DNA of 64,000 nt from Anagrus nilaparvatae (GCA_022575985.1 JAKSXM010000007.1:33730501-33794500); one strand, 5' to 3'; shown: positions 1 through 9,603, numbered from the stretch's first letter. Notes: generated by a model from the sequence alone, not told the origin. Translations and numbers: made by a program.

Positions 1-763
1 GTTGTGATTTTAGTGAAATAATTTCATTAGTTTTTAAAGGTTTTTGAGTTAATTTTGATATTTCCAAGTTTAAAATAGGGATTTTATTATTTGTTAAAAA
101 GGGTTGGGAAATTTTTGGTATAGGGGTTTCTCTTGATTTTTCGATAGTTGAGCTTAGATTTTTATCTGTTTCAGGGATTGAAGTAATTTCTGTTATTTTT
201 AAGGGTTCAAGTGTTTGTTTTACTGTTTTAGGGTTTAAAAAAATTTTTGGTTCTAAATTTTTAAAGTTAGTTGAAAAAGGAAAAGAATCTTCTAGTATAA
301 AAGTTAATTTTGATTTCTCAATGGTTAAACCCGGGGTTTTATTAATTGCTGGAAAATCAAGAATTTCTTTAGGTTTTTCAAAACTTAAGTCTAAATCAGA
401 TTCGGTCTGAGGGATTATTTTTAATTTTTCAGAATTTCTAGTGGATTTTATTTTTGGCTTAAGAATTGATTTCGGTTTTTCAAAACTAAAATTTATTTCT
501 GGTTCAGGGGTTAATTTTTCATTATTTGAAGTAAAATCTTTTTCTAGGGTAGTATTTGAAAAAGGACTAAAATTTTCTGTATTATTTGGGGTTTCAAAAG
601 GTATTGTGTTTGAAACATTTATTTTATCATGATTAAGGTTTAAAATTGAAGGTAATGTTCTATTATGTAAGGTTTTCTGAATTGCATTTTTATAAAAAGT
701 GTCAGAATCATAACTTAATTTTGGCCCAAAATCACTCGAGAATGGGCAGGTAACTAGTTTAAA
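1..763 (-). CDS. Pol N-terminal region of Ty3/gypsy-like LTR retrotransposon (partial, -1 frame)
   Basis: Reading leftward from the frameshift site at 757-763, the -1 frame stays open for about 254 codons to the window edge; I checked every triplet and found no stop. There is no ATG at its head, so it is expected only as a Gag-Pol fusion made by frameshifting. The peptide is rich in Asn, Glu, Lys, Pro and Ser and contains short recurring blocks such as SFEKPK. I see no Asp-Thr/Ser-Gly protease motif, so protease and reverse transcriptase should lie beyond the left edge. The unbroken length in such AT-rich DNA argues for a fairly young copy. Assignment to Pol rests on position and frame, not on a recognised domain. 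Confidence 0.6.
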
Positions 764-1557
764 TGTTTTTCTGATTTATTTTCAGCAGTTTGGAAATTTT
801 TTGCATTGTTAGAAGGGTTATTGGGTTGTTGAATTGGATTATTCATATTAGGAGGAAAATTCTGATTATTTCCATTTTGGAAGTAATTTGGAGCAACATT
901 TTGGCTTTGGTCATAATTTTGGCCTTGGTTAGAATAATTATAATTTTGGGAAGGGAAATTTTGGTTTTCCATCATATTTTGATTTGAATAATTTTGATAA
1001 AAGTTATTAGGATAAGAATTATTTGAAAAATTTTGTCTCTTAAAATTACGATTTCTATTATTACCGCGAAATTGACCGTGATTATTGTTATAGTTTTGGG
1101 GATTATTTGGGTTAAAATTTTGATTATTAGGGTATTCATTAAAATTTTGATATGAATTAAAATTTTGTTGATTATTTGGGTATTGATTAAAATTTTGATT
1201 AAATGGGTTATTTTTATAGTTTCGACCTCCTGTATTATAACTCTGATTATTATAATTATAACGATTATAATTGTTTCCTCTATTCGGTTGCCACCAAGGT
1301 GGTGGATAATTTTGGGGGTAATTTTCAAAAACAGGAGTTAAAGTTGTAATTGCAATATTGGGTTCTTGGGTTTCGGTAGGATGTTTAATTTTTCCTTGCT
1401 CAACAGATTTAAATAAATCTTTGCATTGGGATATATCGTGACTATTACTTTTACAGAAAATACATTGCTTTTTTGAAGTTTCAGCGGCAGTAGCGTGTAT
1501 ACCTGCTGCATTACCCATTTCATTATGTAATCTTTGTATTTCTAAAATTTGATTCAT
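754..1557 (-). CDS. gag: Gag C-terminal part, nucleocapsid with CCHC zinc knuckle
   Basis: 267-codon frame. Near residues 32-45 it carries a retroviral-type zinc knuckle, CIFCKSNSHDISQC (C-x2-C-x4-H-x4-C), which binds nucleic acid in Gag proteins. The rest is a long Asn/Gln/Tyr/Phe-rich low-complexity tail with NQNF- and NNYN-type repeats, plausible for RNA packaging or condensation. It lies in the same frame as the capsid frame immediately upstream, separated only by one TAA, and ends at a TAG that directly overlaps the slippery heptamer. The ATG follows the TAA without a gap, so it may be a nonsense-split Gag or a separately initiated product. Confidence 0.75.
   Translation of the reverse strand: MNQILEIQRLHNEMGNAAGIHATAAETSKKQCIFCKSNSHDISQCKDLFKSVEQGKIKHPTETQEPNIAITTLTPVFENYPQNYPPPWWQPNRGNNYNRYNYNNQSYNTGGRNYKNNPFNQNFNQYPNNQQNFNSYQNFNEYPNNQNFNPNNPQNYNNNHGQFRGNNRNRNFKRQNFSNNSYPNNFYQNYSNQNMMENQNFPSQNYNYSNQGQNYDQSQNVAPNYFQNGNNQNFPPNMNNPIQQPNNPSNNAKNFQTAENKSEKHLN
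757..763 (-). promoter_or_regulatory. -1 programmed ribosomal frameshift site TTTAAAC between gag and pol
   Basis: On the minus strand the last Gag codons read TTA AAC followed by the stop TAG, preceded by T, giving T TTA AAC. This is the canonical X XXY YYZ heptamer used by many viruses and retroelements. Slipping back one base moves ribosomes from the gag stop into the frame that is open to the window edge. The stop follows the heptamer directly. I did not work out a downstream pseudoknot. Confidence 0.75.
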
Positions 1558-2571
1558 TTAATTGAATATTTCAGAAGTTGTGGCTGTGGTGACACTAGAT
1601 TTGTCGTCCGTCGCAAAGTTGTTTGGTTCGGCTGGAGTAACTGGTGCGTGTTTTAATGTACAGAATTCATGTCGTTGTACCGAGCGACATCTACCTTCTA
1701 GGTTAACTGCAATATTAGCAGCTTCTCGCAAAGTTTTTGGTTGTTTTGAGGCTACTCTATATTCCGGAGGATTTCTCAATCCAAAAAGAAAGCATTCAAG
1801 GGTGAATCTCTTATTGAAGATACTAGTTCGCTTTTTCCATTGTTCTTTTTCGTTTGCGGTTAAGCTAACCGATGAATCATAAATTGCATGTAAAGCTTGT
1901 TCTAAATTTTGTACGCGTAGGGCGTAATCGGCGACTGGTTCGCCAGGGTTTTGTTCGGCTTGTCTCATATCTAATTTAATAGTATCTGCGTCAGTGATAC
2001 CTCCAAAACTTAATTTTAAATCTTGTAAAAAATTTTCTAAACTGGTGTAATTAGGAGCAATTCCTGCGTAAGCGTCGTATGCTCGGCCTTTAAGGCGACG
2101 AGGGATTGAATTTAACAAAAATTGTTCACATCCTGTTCCATATGTTTTAACAATGTCTTTCAAAACTTTGGAAAAAGCTTGTAGGGTTTGTGGTTGACCA
2201 GAAAAATCGGGTATATTTGCAATAGCAGTTATAAGCGGGACGGTATTATTTAATCTAGGTCTATTATTATTGTTGTTTGGTGGGTTTAGTAATGCATTAT
2301 TACGATTTTGATCATTATTTTCAATATCGTTCAGAGTTTCGTTTGTTATTCCTAAATTTGGTGCTCTTTCTGCGTTAATTAAATTTGTCATTTGTTCGCG
2401 TTGTCGTAGCATTTCTAAATTGAGGCGTTCAAGTTCTTGGGCTAAATTGGCTACATCTATATTATTGTGCGGGTTAGTTTGAGGGCCGTCCATGGTTCGG
2501 TTTACTTCACTATTAATTGATTCAGTATCAGAAAATGTATCTCGCGGTTGTCGCCATGAATTATTTGGCAT
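1558..2571 (-). CDS. gag: Gag capsid region of Ty3/gypsy-like LTR retrotransposon
   Basis: 337-codon frame. After an Asn-rich N-terminus (to about residue 115) comes a capsid-like block: an IPDFSGQ start, a helical region with KGRAYDAYAG, then DIKLDMRQAEQNPGE-like and VADYALRVQNLEQ segments. These recall the retrotransposon Gag helical domain (short linker, 'R-x6-GE-x2-xY-x-R' pattern). It forms the particle shell in such elements. The frame ends with TAA directly followed by the ATG of the zinc-knuckle frame in the same frame, so the capsid and nucleocapsid parts were probably once one ~605-residue protein. Start chosen at the first ATG after the A/T-rich leader. Confidence 0.75.
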   Translation of the reverse strand: MPNNSWRQPRDTFSDTESINSEVNRTMDGPQTNPHNNIDVANLAQELERLNLEMLRQREQMTNLINAERAPNLGITNETLNDIENNDQNRNNALLNPPNNNNNRPRLNNTVPLITAIANIPDFSGQPQTLQAFSKVLKDIVKTYGTGCEQFLLNSIPRRLKGRAYDAYAGIAPNYTSLENFLQDLKLSFGGITDADTIKLDMRQAEQNPGEPVADYALRVQNLEQALHAIYDSSVSLTANEKEQWKKRTSIFNKRFTLECFLFGLRNPPEYRVASKQPKTLREAANIAVNLEGRCRSVQRHEFCTLKHAPVTPAEPNNFATDDKSSVTTATTSEIFN

Positions 2572-3200
2572 AATAGTTTTACGAAAAAATTTACGAGATT
2601 GTTTATATGTTAAAGATTTAAAAAAATTTTTTTTTTTTTTTGTAAAAATTTTGAAATGTCTCGGAGATTTAAGTATAGAATAAAAAAAATATTTTTAAGG
2701 TACTTACATTAAGATTGTAGTTATAACAACGGTCCTGAATTCCATTATATTTTCCCATGATTTGTTGGATAGGTCCTAAAACTGCTTGGCAATGATAATA
2801 AAAAAATCAACAGCTTGGCTACGGCTTGGCAATATACAGCTTGGCTACAGCTTGGCAATATACAGCTTGGCTACAGCTTGGCAAAAAAAAAATTTTTCCA
2901 GAAACTGCTTGGTGAAGATGTAGATAAATTTCTTTAGATGGTATTGTGTGGTATAACGGCTTTAAATAATTTCAATGATCTTGAGATTTTGATTGATTAG
3001 AGTTGATTTCTTCGTTGAGTTCGATAGTATAATTTACAGTCACTATTACTTTACTATTTGACTTGTTTGTTGATAGTATTTCGTGTTTTAAATTTTAAAT
3101 TTTTCTTTTACTTTTCCTTTACAATTTTGGCAGTTTGGATATTTGCAGGTATAATAGCATTGGCCTTTCTTTGCCATATACTGTAAATGTTATCTTGATA
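2572..3200 (-). other. LTR retrotransposon leader region, with short tandem repeats and a candidate splice donor
   Basis: Upstream of gag on the minus strand. At about 2808-2890 a ~27-bp unit built from CAGCTTGGC is repeated three times. At 2702-2710 the minus strand reads AATGTAAGTACC, a strong 5' splice-site match, and a short ATG-led frame (ATG at 2756-2758) runs into it. Positions 2945-3190 match an imperfect copy on the plus strand at 52380-52605, including ACTCAACGAAG and AAGCCGTTATACCACAC, showing that this stretch belongs to a dispersed element. I could not place the LTR boundary or a tRNA primer-binding site. Confidence 0.5.
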
Positions 3201-4152
3201 GGAAATATGCTTTTGTTCCTTCTTACCAGCTTTCCTTTTAGGGAGCCACTTTATGTTACGTATCCTGATGTTTTATCCAAGGGATACGTAAATATAAATA
3301 ATTATGAATATATGAAATATAAGTTTATCCTGGGGATATTGACTGCCCCAGGTATTTTGTAAAGTTGGATGGTTATAAAAGGTTGGTTTATAGTTGATGT
3401 ATTTGTAGATGAGTCCGAGTTCGATCTAAGCTGGATGAACCTAACCTGAGGCTAAGTTCTTAATTACAGAAGGAATTGTCACAATAATAACTGATAACTG
3501 ATTTGATATATAACTTTCACTTTATTAATTATAAGTAAATATAATAATACTGTCTAAGTCTTTAAGTCAAGTAATTAAAGGTAGAACTGTAATAGAGTGG
3601 TAAGACTCTAAACGAAAGATAGTATTCTAATGAATGGTGGTACTCTAATAAGTGGTGGTACTCTAATAAGTATTTTGGGCGCCTAAAGAGCAATATATAA
3701 TCTAATGTGAATCTGCCCATACTGCGAGATTTTGGGGGAGACGTCCAATACAAAAAAGCGTCGGTCTCGTCACGTCCAATTAGCGAAGGCGTCCCTAATT
3801 GTTACTAAGAATCGCGAGGTGGGATTTATGCAGTTTATAACGCCTATAAATCCCTACTAATTTATGTCATAGCTGACTTTTGGTCCCACGCTATTGTGCT
3901 AGATCAGCAACAGCGGAAATTCACCTGCGGGTTCCTATGTCGTCTGTAATATTAATACAGCTATCGGATATAGGGTTTACTATTTATATATATATATCAA
4001 ATGTTAGGCATATCAATTTTGACCTACCATACGTAACATTAGGTTCGACAGGACCACATTATTCATAATGCATGCAAAAAAAATTTAAGCTGTATTTATC
4101 CTTAGCGAATCCATCTAAACTTGCCTTTTAATCAAACGAAAATCTATAAAAA
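3201..4152. other. No gene seen; unassigned repeats
   Basis: I see no credible coding frame. A self-complementary TACGTATCC segment lies at about 3256-3294 and is echoed near 39364 (TGTTACGTATCCTGA shared). A short tandem of GTGGTACTCTAATAA occurs at about 3638-3675. Confidence 0.35.
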
Positions 4153-4959
4153 CACTGTAAAAATTTTTTATTGTAAAATCACAAAAAATGTAATGGAAAT
4201 ATTAAACTTCATGAGCAAAAGTTTTGTAATATTTATAAAACAATAGATTTGTAAAATCACAAACATTTCTTTGTATTTTCACAAAAGTAATTGTGTGATT
4301 TTAATATACAAAATTTTTGTAAAATCACATTTTAAAAAAATATTTAAAAAATTTTTTTTTTTTAATTTTATTATCTTTAATTATTTTTACACTTAGAATT
4401 TCTATAATTTTTATATAACATATATTTTTTTATTATTTAGATTTTAAGTAATATATTAAGATTAAATTATATTTTATTATTTTTTATTTTTTTATTTTAT
4501 TTGCCTCGACCTAACCGCGAACCGGAGAACTTCAGCTTATCAGCTTCACAATTTACCAGCATGCTAAAGAAAGAGTTGAAAATATATTTTTAAATTATGC
4601 GTGTCATGCTTCTTTTGATTTATTATATGTTTTTTTTTTCGTAAATTTTAATACTATTTTTTAAAGCATTTGATTTTTATGAACAATCTAATTATTATTT
4701 AATAATAAAAAAAAAATTATTAACTCTCGCTAATTAAAATCCATTTCACCTCAGTAGGTAATTTACGTGCCATTTGAGCCATTTTTTATTTTTCTAGTCA
4801 AAGTTCGTTTTATACTTAAGGTATATTGCTACTTCATAAAATTTTCTCGGGTCAAAATTTTTTTATTTTTTTTTTCTGTTGAAAAAATATTCAAGAATAT
4901 GTAAAAAAAATTTTATATCGATCGAAATATTTTTTATATACTTTAAATCTTCTTTTATG

Positions 4960-5130
4960 GAGCCCCCGCCCTTCAATATATACGCGCTTAAAAACTTTAA
5001 ACGCGTTTTTCTCGAAACTACTTTTTTGCACCTGGTACCCAGGATAAATCAAAACCACCTAGTCCGATCGACTCCAAATTTGGTCCACACACTTACCAAA
5101 TGTGTAGTTTTCGTGTGAACTAAAATATTG
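4960..5130. repeat. Dispersed repeat with the CTTTAAACGCG motif
   Basis: AACTTTAAACGCGTTTTTCTC followed by a Phe-rich, A/T-rich context also occurs at about 35795-35830, inside the TTAA-flanked element at 35629-36325. The two are related repeat fragments. No gene is claimed. Confidence 0.4.
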
Positions 5131-5399
5131 CAAAAATTTTAATTTTTTCGATATTTTTTTGCAAAAAACGTAGAAAAAAAATGATTTTTTTTGGCCAAAA
5201 TTAAAAATTTTAGTTTACACGATAACTATACTCATGTAATTTATGATTATTTTTTTTTTTTGGTTCCTCAAAGAGGAACCATTGTGTTAGCTCAAAATTT
5301 GATTTTCTATTTTTTGGCATATAAGCACGTTTTGGGACCCCAGAAAGCTAAAAAACCGGTCTTTAAAAAAAGTCTGTGTGTGTGTGTTTTTTTTTCTTT

Positions 5400-6054
5400 T
5401 TGGTCGTAGTACCTAATTTATTTCTATGAAAGTACTAGTTTTAGAAAGTTTGTTTATATTCATTTATTGGATCTGACACCGAATTTTTTTTAAAATTTTT
5501 TCTCAAAATTAAAAAAACAGAAAAATTAAAAAACCTGCAATATTTTTTTTTTTGGGTTGTAATACCTCATTTAATTCCATGAAAGCACTAATATCTGAAA
5601 ATATTGTAACGGGTGATACTTCACAACCATTATCGAATTAAGAACTAATTTTTTTTTCCAAATATTTTTTCATCAAAAAATCTCAAAATACTTTCTTTTT
5701 TTTTTAATTTGGATGTAATATCTCATTTATTTCCATGAAAGTACTTATATTTGAAAGTATGGTTTTTACTCGTTATCTCGAATCTGATACTTAATTTTTT
5801 GAAAATTGTTTTCCAAAAATTATTGTCATAAAAAAATACAAAAAACACCAAATTTTTTTTTCTTTTTGGACGTAGTACCTAATTTATTTCTACGAGGGTA
5901 CTAGTTTTAGAAAGTTCGTTTATAGTAATTTTTTGGGTCTGATACCGAATTTTTTCAAAATTTTTTTCTCAAAATTAAAAAAACAAAAAAAAAAAAACTA
6001 CAATATTTTTTTTTTTTTGGTGTAATACTTCATTTAATTCCATGAAAGTACTAT
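5400..6054. repeat. Tandem array of ~150-bp units
   Basis: The core TAATACCTCATTTAATTCCA followed by TGAAAGTACTA recurs with variation near 5415, 5566, 5713, 5875 and 6025, spacing about 147-162 bp. Units are diverged. The fifth is interrupted by the SINE at 6055-6658 and resumes at 6659. Confidence 0.65.
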
Positions 6055-6658
6055 TTTTTTTTTTTTTATTATTGTTTATCCTCCGCACTTTAATCCCTTT
6101 TTGGATTGTCTTGCAGAGACTACAACAACCACACCATGCATCCACAACCTTCTGTACTGTTTTAATGTTTTTATTTCTTAGGGAAGCCGGTATATCGTCT
6201 ATGTTACAATATACCGATCGTTCCTTTTAGAAAACTGTTTTAATCTGTTTTAATATGGGTTTTTGCAGGAGGAAGTAGTTACGTGATTAATGGTTGCGAG
6301 CTTTCTATTTTAATGAGGGGATAAATGCGTCCGCAGCCGTCTTCAGATCTTATGGGAACTATGCTGACATTTGCCTGGCTCAGAGGAAACTGCAGAAAAC
6401 CTCTGTTAGCAAGCGCGGAGCCTTGTTTTCTTCATAGTATTCGATTTTTCTTTTAAATACTATGCTGGAAACAAGTTCCTGGGCCATAAGTCGCAATATA
6501 ACTTAAAAGTTTTCACTTGACAATTAATTTTTAAATTAATTGAAAAATAAAAACTGTTAAGTCATCGAGGGGACTCGAACCCACGACCCCCATGAATATA
6601 CTTATAGTATATACACTAAAGGTCGCGCGCCTTAATCCACTCGGCCACGGCTGGCCTT
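6055..6658 (-). mobile_element. tRNA-headed SINE with 14-bp target-site duplication
   Basis: The 14-bp sequence CATGAAAGTACTAT occurs at 6041-6054 and exactly again at 6659-6672, bracketing 604 bp. On the minus strand the insert begins with a type II tRNA-like head and ends in a poly-A run (T run at 6054-6068 on plus). Promoter-bearing head, A tail and target duplication are the hallmarks of a SINE copied by LINE machinery. The ~500-bp body is unrecognised. It landed in the fifth unit of the 150-bp array, which makes the insertion boundaries unambiguous. Confidence 0.85.
6559..6656 (-). other. tRNA-Leu/Ser-like head of the SINE (pol III boxes)
   Basis: On the minus strand the sequence reads GTGGCCGAGTGGATTAAGGC (A-box/D-arm of a type II tRNA) and, about 55 bases on, GTGGGTTCGAGTCCCCTC (B-box/T-arm). 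The region between is longer than a normal anticodon arm and does not form a clean one, so this is a tRNA-derived promoter, not a functional tRNA gene. Confidence 0.7.
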
Positions 6659-7887
6659 CATGAAAGTACTATCTTGAATAATTATTATCCAATGAATTAC
6701 GTTAGTTTTTATTTTGAAAAAATAGATTTAGTTGAATTCAATACATAAATTTTCTTTTAACTTTTAAAAGTTAATAGAAATGTATGTATGATTGCATGCT
6801 TGTAATCGGTGATATCTGTGGCATATTGAAGTCTTAAGCTCATTGTTTGAGGAACCTTAGTGCCAGCTAGTTGGCAGGGTATTTTCTAAGTGCTGCCAAA
6901 CATTTTTTATCTTGGGTATCAGCAGCTCTTTCCGGCAAAAATTCTTGAACTTCAAATAAAATTTAAACGCATAAAAAATTATAAAAATTTTTTTACATAC
7001 TTTATTAGTTCATTTATTATATCCCAAAAAAATTTTCCATTATCTCTTCCCGTTTTCTTGTAAACTAATTTGCGGATTTCGCTTGACGTCGCGGGCGTGC
7101 CAAGTAGCAATATACCTTAAGATTTTTACTGTATTTCACTATTTATAGCCCATTTTTCTTAGTAAAATTATGGAAAGAAAATTATATTTATATATCAATC
7201 ATTACTGGGCATAAAATTTTTTTATTGTTGTTTTTAAAATTTTGGTTTTGAAAGAACTAACTAGCGGGAATAACATTTCTCATCACTTTTTTAATTTGAA
7301 TATAAGGCTTTTAATTTACAAAATCTTTCGGGAATCACAAAGAAATTTTTTTTTTTCAATAATATTAGTGATTTTACAAGCGCTTTGTATTTTTACAAAA
7401 CTTATTATTATCTAAATTTTTTTAAAATCACAAAAAATTTTTACAGTGAATATTATTTTTTTCTCTATTATACTATCTCAATTGAATCATAAACTGCTTA
7501 TGAAGAAATTTTAAATCATTAAATTTTTTAAAAAAATCAATGAAAAAAATGATTTAAATACAGCATGTTATTGTTTAGCGTACTTTGAACAACAGTAAAA
7601 CCCCGGTATTCGCGGGCTTTTGTATCTGCGAATTCGCAAATTCGCGGTTTTTATAATAATACCATGCTTCAATATTCACGGTATATGCTTCGCGAATTCG
7701 CGGTTTTTCAGTAAAAATTTTTTTTTAATTTTTTAATATGATTTAAATTTTTAATTTTTTTGGCTATATTATTTAGCCTTTTGTTTATTTTTATTTATTT
7801 ACATTTTATAACCTTTTTGAAATTATAAATATTTTTTGTTGTATGTAATTAATTTATTAAATTCTTCTTCCAAAAAATAAATCACCT

Positions 7888-8043
7888 ATGAAAAAAGTTG
7901 AACGGAAAAAATCAGTGAAGGATTTGGCGCAAAAAATGAAAATAATTCAGCTTTTGGAAAGTAATGAAAAAATTACATCAATAGCTAGAAAATTCTTGGT
8001 TAACGAGTCTACTATCCGTTCAATTCATAAAAATAAAGAATAA
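7888..8043 (+). pseudogene. Tigger transposase N-terminal helix-turn-helix fragment
   Basis: 51-residue frame from ATG 7888 to TAA 8041-8043. It shows the CENP-B/Tigger Psq-type helix-turn-helix pattern: a basic start, then KMKIIQLLESNEKITSIARK and the recognition helix STIRSIHKNKE. In intact Tigger proteins this binds the element ends. It stops where the second DNA-binding domain should begin, so the gene is broken. Assignment is from the helix-turn-helix pattern plus the matching terminal sequence. Confidence 0.75.
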
Positions 8044-8059
8044 ATTAAGCTAAGTGCAT

Positions 8060-8330
8060 CAAAGTTAAAGAAGGCTTTGAAGATTTGAATGACAAAGACG
8101 TTATGGAGATTATTCAACCTACAGCAGATTTAACCGCTCAAGATGTTTATGAAATGTTAAATGATCGAGATGTAGACGAAGATCAAGAGGAAGCTCAAGC
8201 GCTTGAAGAACCAGTTTTTAAAATGACAAAAATTTCTATTATTCTAGGTCATTCAAGAGATGCAGTTGAGGAAGCGTGTTCATTGGATGGGGTATTTGAA
8301 AAAGTCCGGCTCGGCAGGGGGGGAAATGAC
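8060..8330 (+). pseudogene. Tigger transposase C-terminal acidic tail fragment
   Basis: The frame reads EDLNDKDVMEII, then TADLTAQDVYEMLND, then an acidic run, then FKMTKISIIL and VEEACSLDGVFEK. This matches the layout of the Tigger C-terminus (acidic stretch and a helical segment ending with a 'D-x-x-FE' motif). It lies in a different frame from the N-terminal piece, and the ~300 residues containing the DDE triad are deleted. The last ~10 codons already belong to an unrelated G-rich repeat. Confidence 0.65.
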
Positions 8331-8395
8331 GCTTTTAGGGGGGGGGTCAAAAATTGACGTTTTTAGGAAGGGGGGTGAAATGGACTTAGAATATT
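8310..8395. repeat. G-rich dispersed repeat, inverted partner at 35495-35575
   Basis: Shares GACGTTTTTAGG and GGTGAAATGGAC with the reverse complement of 35495-35575, including long G runs (C runs in the partner). It marks the broken right side of the Tigger relic. Confidence 0.5.
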
Positions 8396-8410
8396 TTCGA
8401 TTCAGGGGCT

Positions 8411-8775
8411 TTTGGTGCAGAAGTACCTAGGGATCATTGGTGCAGAAGTACCTAGGGAGCATTGGTGCAGAAGTACCTAGGGACCTATGGTGCAGAAGTC
8501 CCTAAAGACCTTTGGTGCAGAAGTACCTAGGGACCCTTGGTGCAGAAGTACCTAGGGACTATTGGTGCAGAAGTCCCTAAAGACCTTTGGTGCAGAAGTA
8601 CCTAGGGACTATTGGTGCAGAAGTCCCTAAAGATCTTTGGTGCAAAAGTACCTAGGGACCTTTGGTGCAGAAGCACCTAATGACTATTGGTGCAGAAGTC
8701 CCTAAAGACCTTTGATGCAGAAGTACCTAGGGAGTATTGGTGTAGAAGTACCTAGGGACCATTGGTGCAGAGTTT
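8411..8775. repeat. 25-bp minisatellite, about 15 units
   Basis: Consensus TTGGTGCAGAAGTACCTAGG plus GACCA, strict 25-bp spacing (unit starts near 8414, 8439, 8464, 8489, 8514). Two subtypes, AAGTACCTAGGGACC and AAGTCCCTAAAGACC, alternate through the middle units. There are no unique spacers, so this is not a CRISPR array. Confidence 0.9.
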
Positions 8776-9469
8776 TTAAGAATTTATTGTCAAAATTAAT
8801 AAAAAATAAATTCATATTATTTAAAAAACTATAATTATTTGAAAATTTAATTAATTTTGTTCACTTTGATGTCTAAGCAGCATGATTTCTATAATAAAAA
8901 TCTAAATATAAATATTTTCATATAAATAATTATATTACGAACATAATAGATACTTTATTATCAATGCTATAAGTGAATAGGTTCCATGCTCGTTGGTTGT
9001 GTAATTACACAAACCGGTTATAAATTTTTTTTATTATATATCTCGTTTTCATGTGTTGTATATGTCGTAGGGAAGTAGAGAATTCCGTGATTCGGACAAA
9101 TCCCTAGTGATTTGGCCAAATTTTACGTAGTAGACTAGTGGAAGTTTCGATCGCCTACTTCCCTAAAATTTTTAGTGAAGTAGACGAAAATTATAGCTGT
9201 TTTCTACTAATCGAATCGTCTACTTCGCTGATATAAACTCAGTGGAGTAAACTATTTTATTTTATTTGTTTAGTTCACGGATGGCTCTTAGGGATGTAAA
9301 AAACAAAGAGAATTTGGCGTTTATGCCTTATAAATTTTATTGCACAATAAAAAATTATTGCAAAAAAGAGAGTTACAATTTTCAATTAATATAAACATTC
9401 CTTTTCAAATGTCATTTACATTTTTTTTTAAATTTTATTTATTATTAAGACATGGAAGTCCTGTATGAC

Positions 9470-9603
9470 ATCGAGAATTTCACGGAATTCCTGACTTTAA
9501 GCATTTGCAACTATTAGTGCCGCATAATTTTTTGGCTGATTTACAGTTGCATTTGCGAAAGCCTTGTCCACCAGTCATAGATTGTTGAGTAGTAGCTTCA
9601 AGT
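9470..9603 (-). pseudogene. Cys-rich C-terminal coding fragment, probably from a transposon protein
   Basis: On the minus strand a frame reads GGQGFRKCNCKSAKKLC, then GTNSCKCLKSG and a stop. The pattern C-x-C-x6-C-x4-C-x-C, preceded by GGQGF, resembles Cys-rich tails I associate with integrase-type transposon proteins in arthropods. Only the tail is present. It may instead be a remnant of an unrelated Cys-rich protein. Confidence 0.35.

Larger units (their letters stand above)
4153..7448. mobile_element. Non-autonomous element with CACTGTAAAAATTTTTT terminal inverted repeats
   Basis: The left end reads CACTGTAAAAATTTTTT at 4153-4169 and the right end is its exact reverse complement, finishing at 7448. 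Inside both ends the motif GTAAAATCAC recurs several times in matching inverted orientation. The interior carries a tandem array and a SINE. No transposase frame is visible. No TA flank was evident, unlike the similar elements at 26404, 27485 and 36607. Confidence 0.5.
7593..8330 (+). mobile_element. Internally deleted Tigger/pogo-like DNA transposon relic
   Basis: It starts CAGTAAAACCCCGGTATTCG, typical of Tigger-type ends, followed by repeated GAATTCGCGG motifs. Downstream are two coding scraps: an N-terminal helix-turn-helix (7888-8043) and the acidic C-terminal tail (8085-8310). The central DDE catalytic region is missing. The right inverted repeat was not found; the element appears cut off near 8310 by a G-rich dispersed repeat. 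Confidence 0.7.

Noticed and set aside
441..632. Plus-strand open frame of 63 codons
   Set aside because: Lies antisense to the open Pol frame on the minus strand and has a low-complexity composition; a shadow.
790..1328. Frames antisense to, or in other frames of, the Asn-rich Gag tail
   Set aside because: Caused by the repetitive Asn/Gln codons of the nucleocapsid region; Ile-rich nonsense peptides.
1..3200. Endogenous virus with envelope
   Set aside because: No env-like gene is inside the window; only Gag and the start of Pol are visible, so nothing beyond an LTR retrotransposon can be supported.
8411..8775. CRISPR-like array of short repeats
   Set aside because: Repeat units are contiguous with no unique spacers and no cas genes; a eukaryotic minisatellite.
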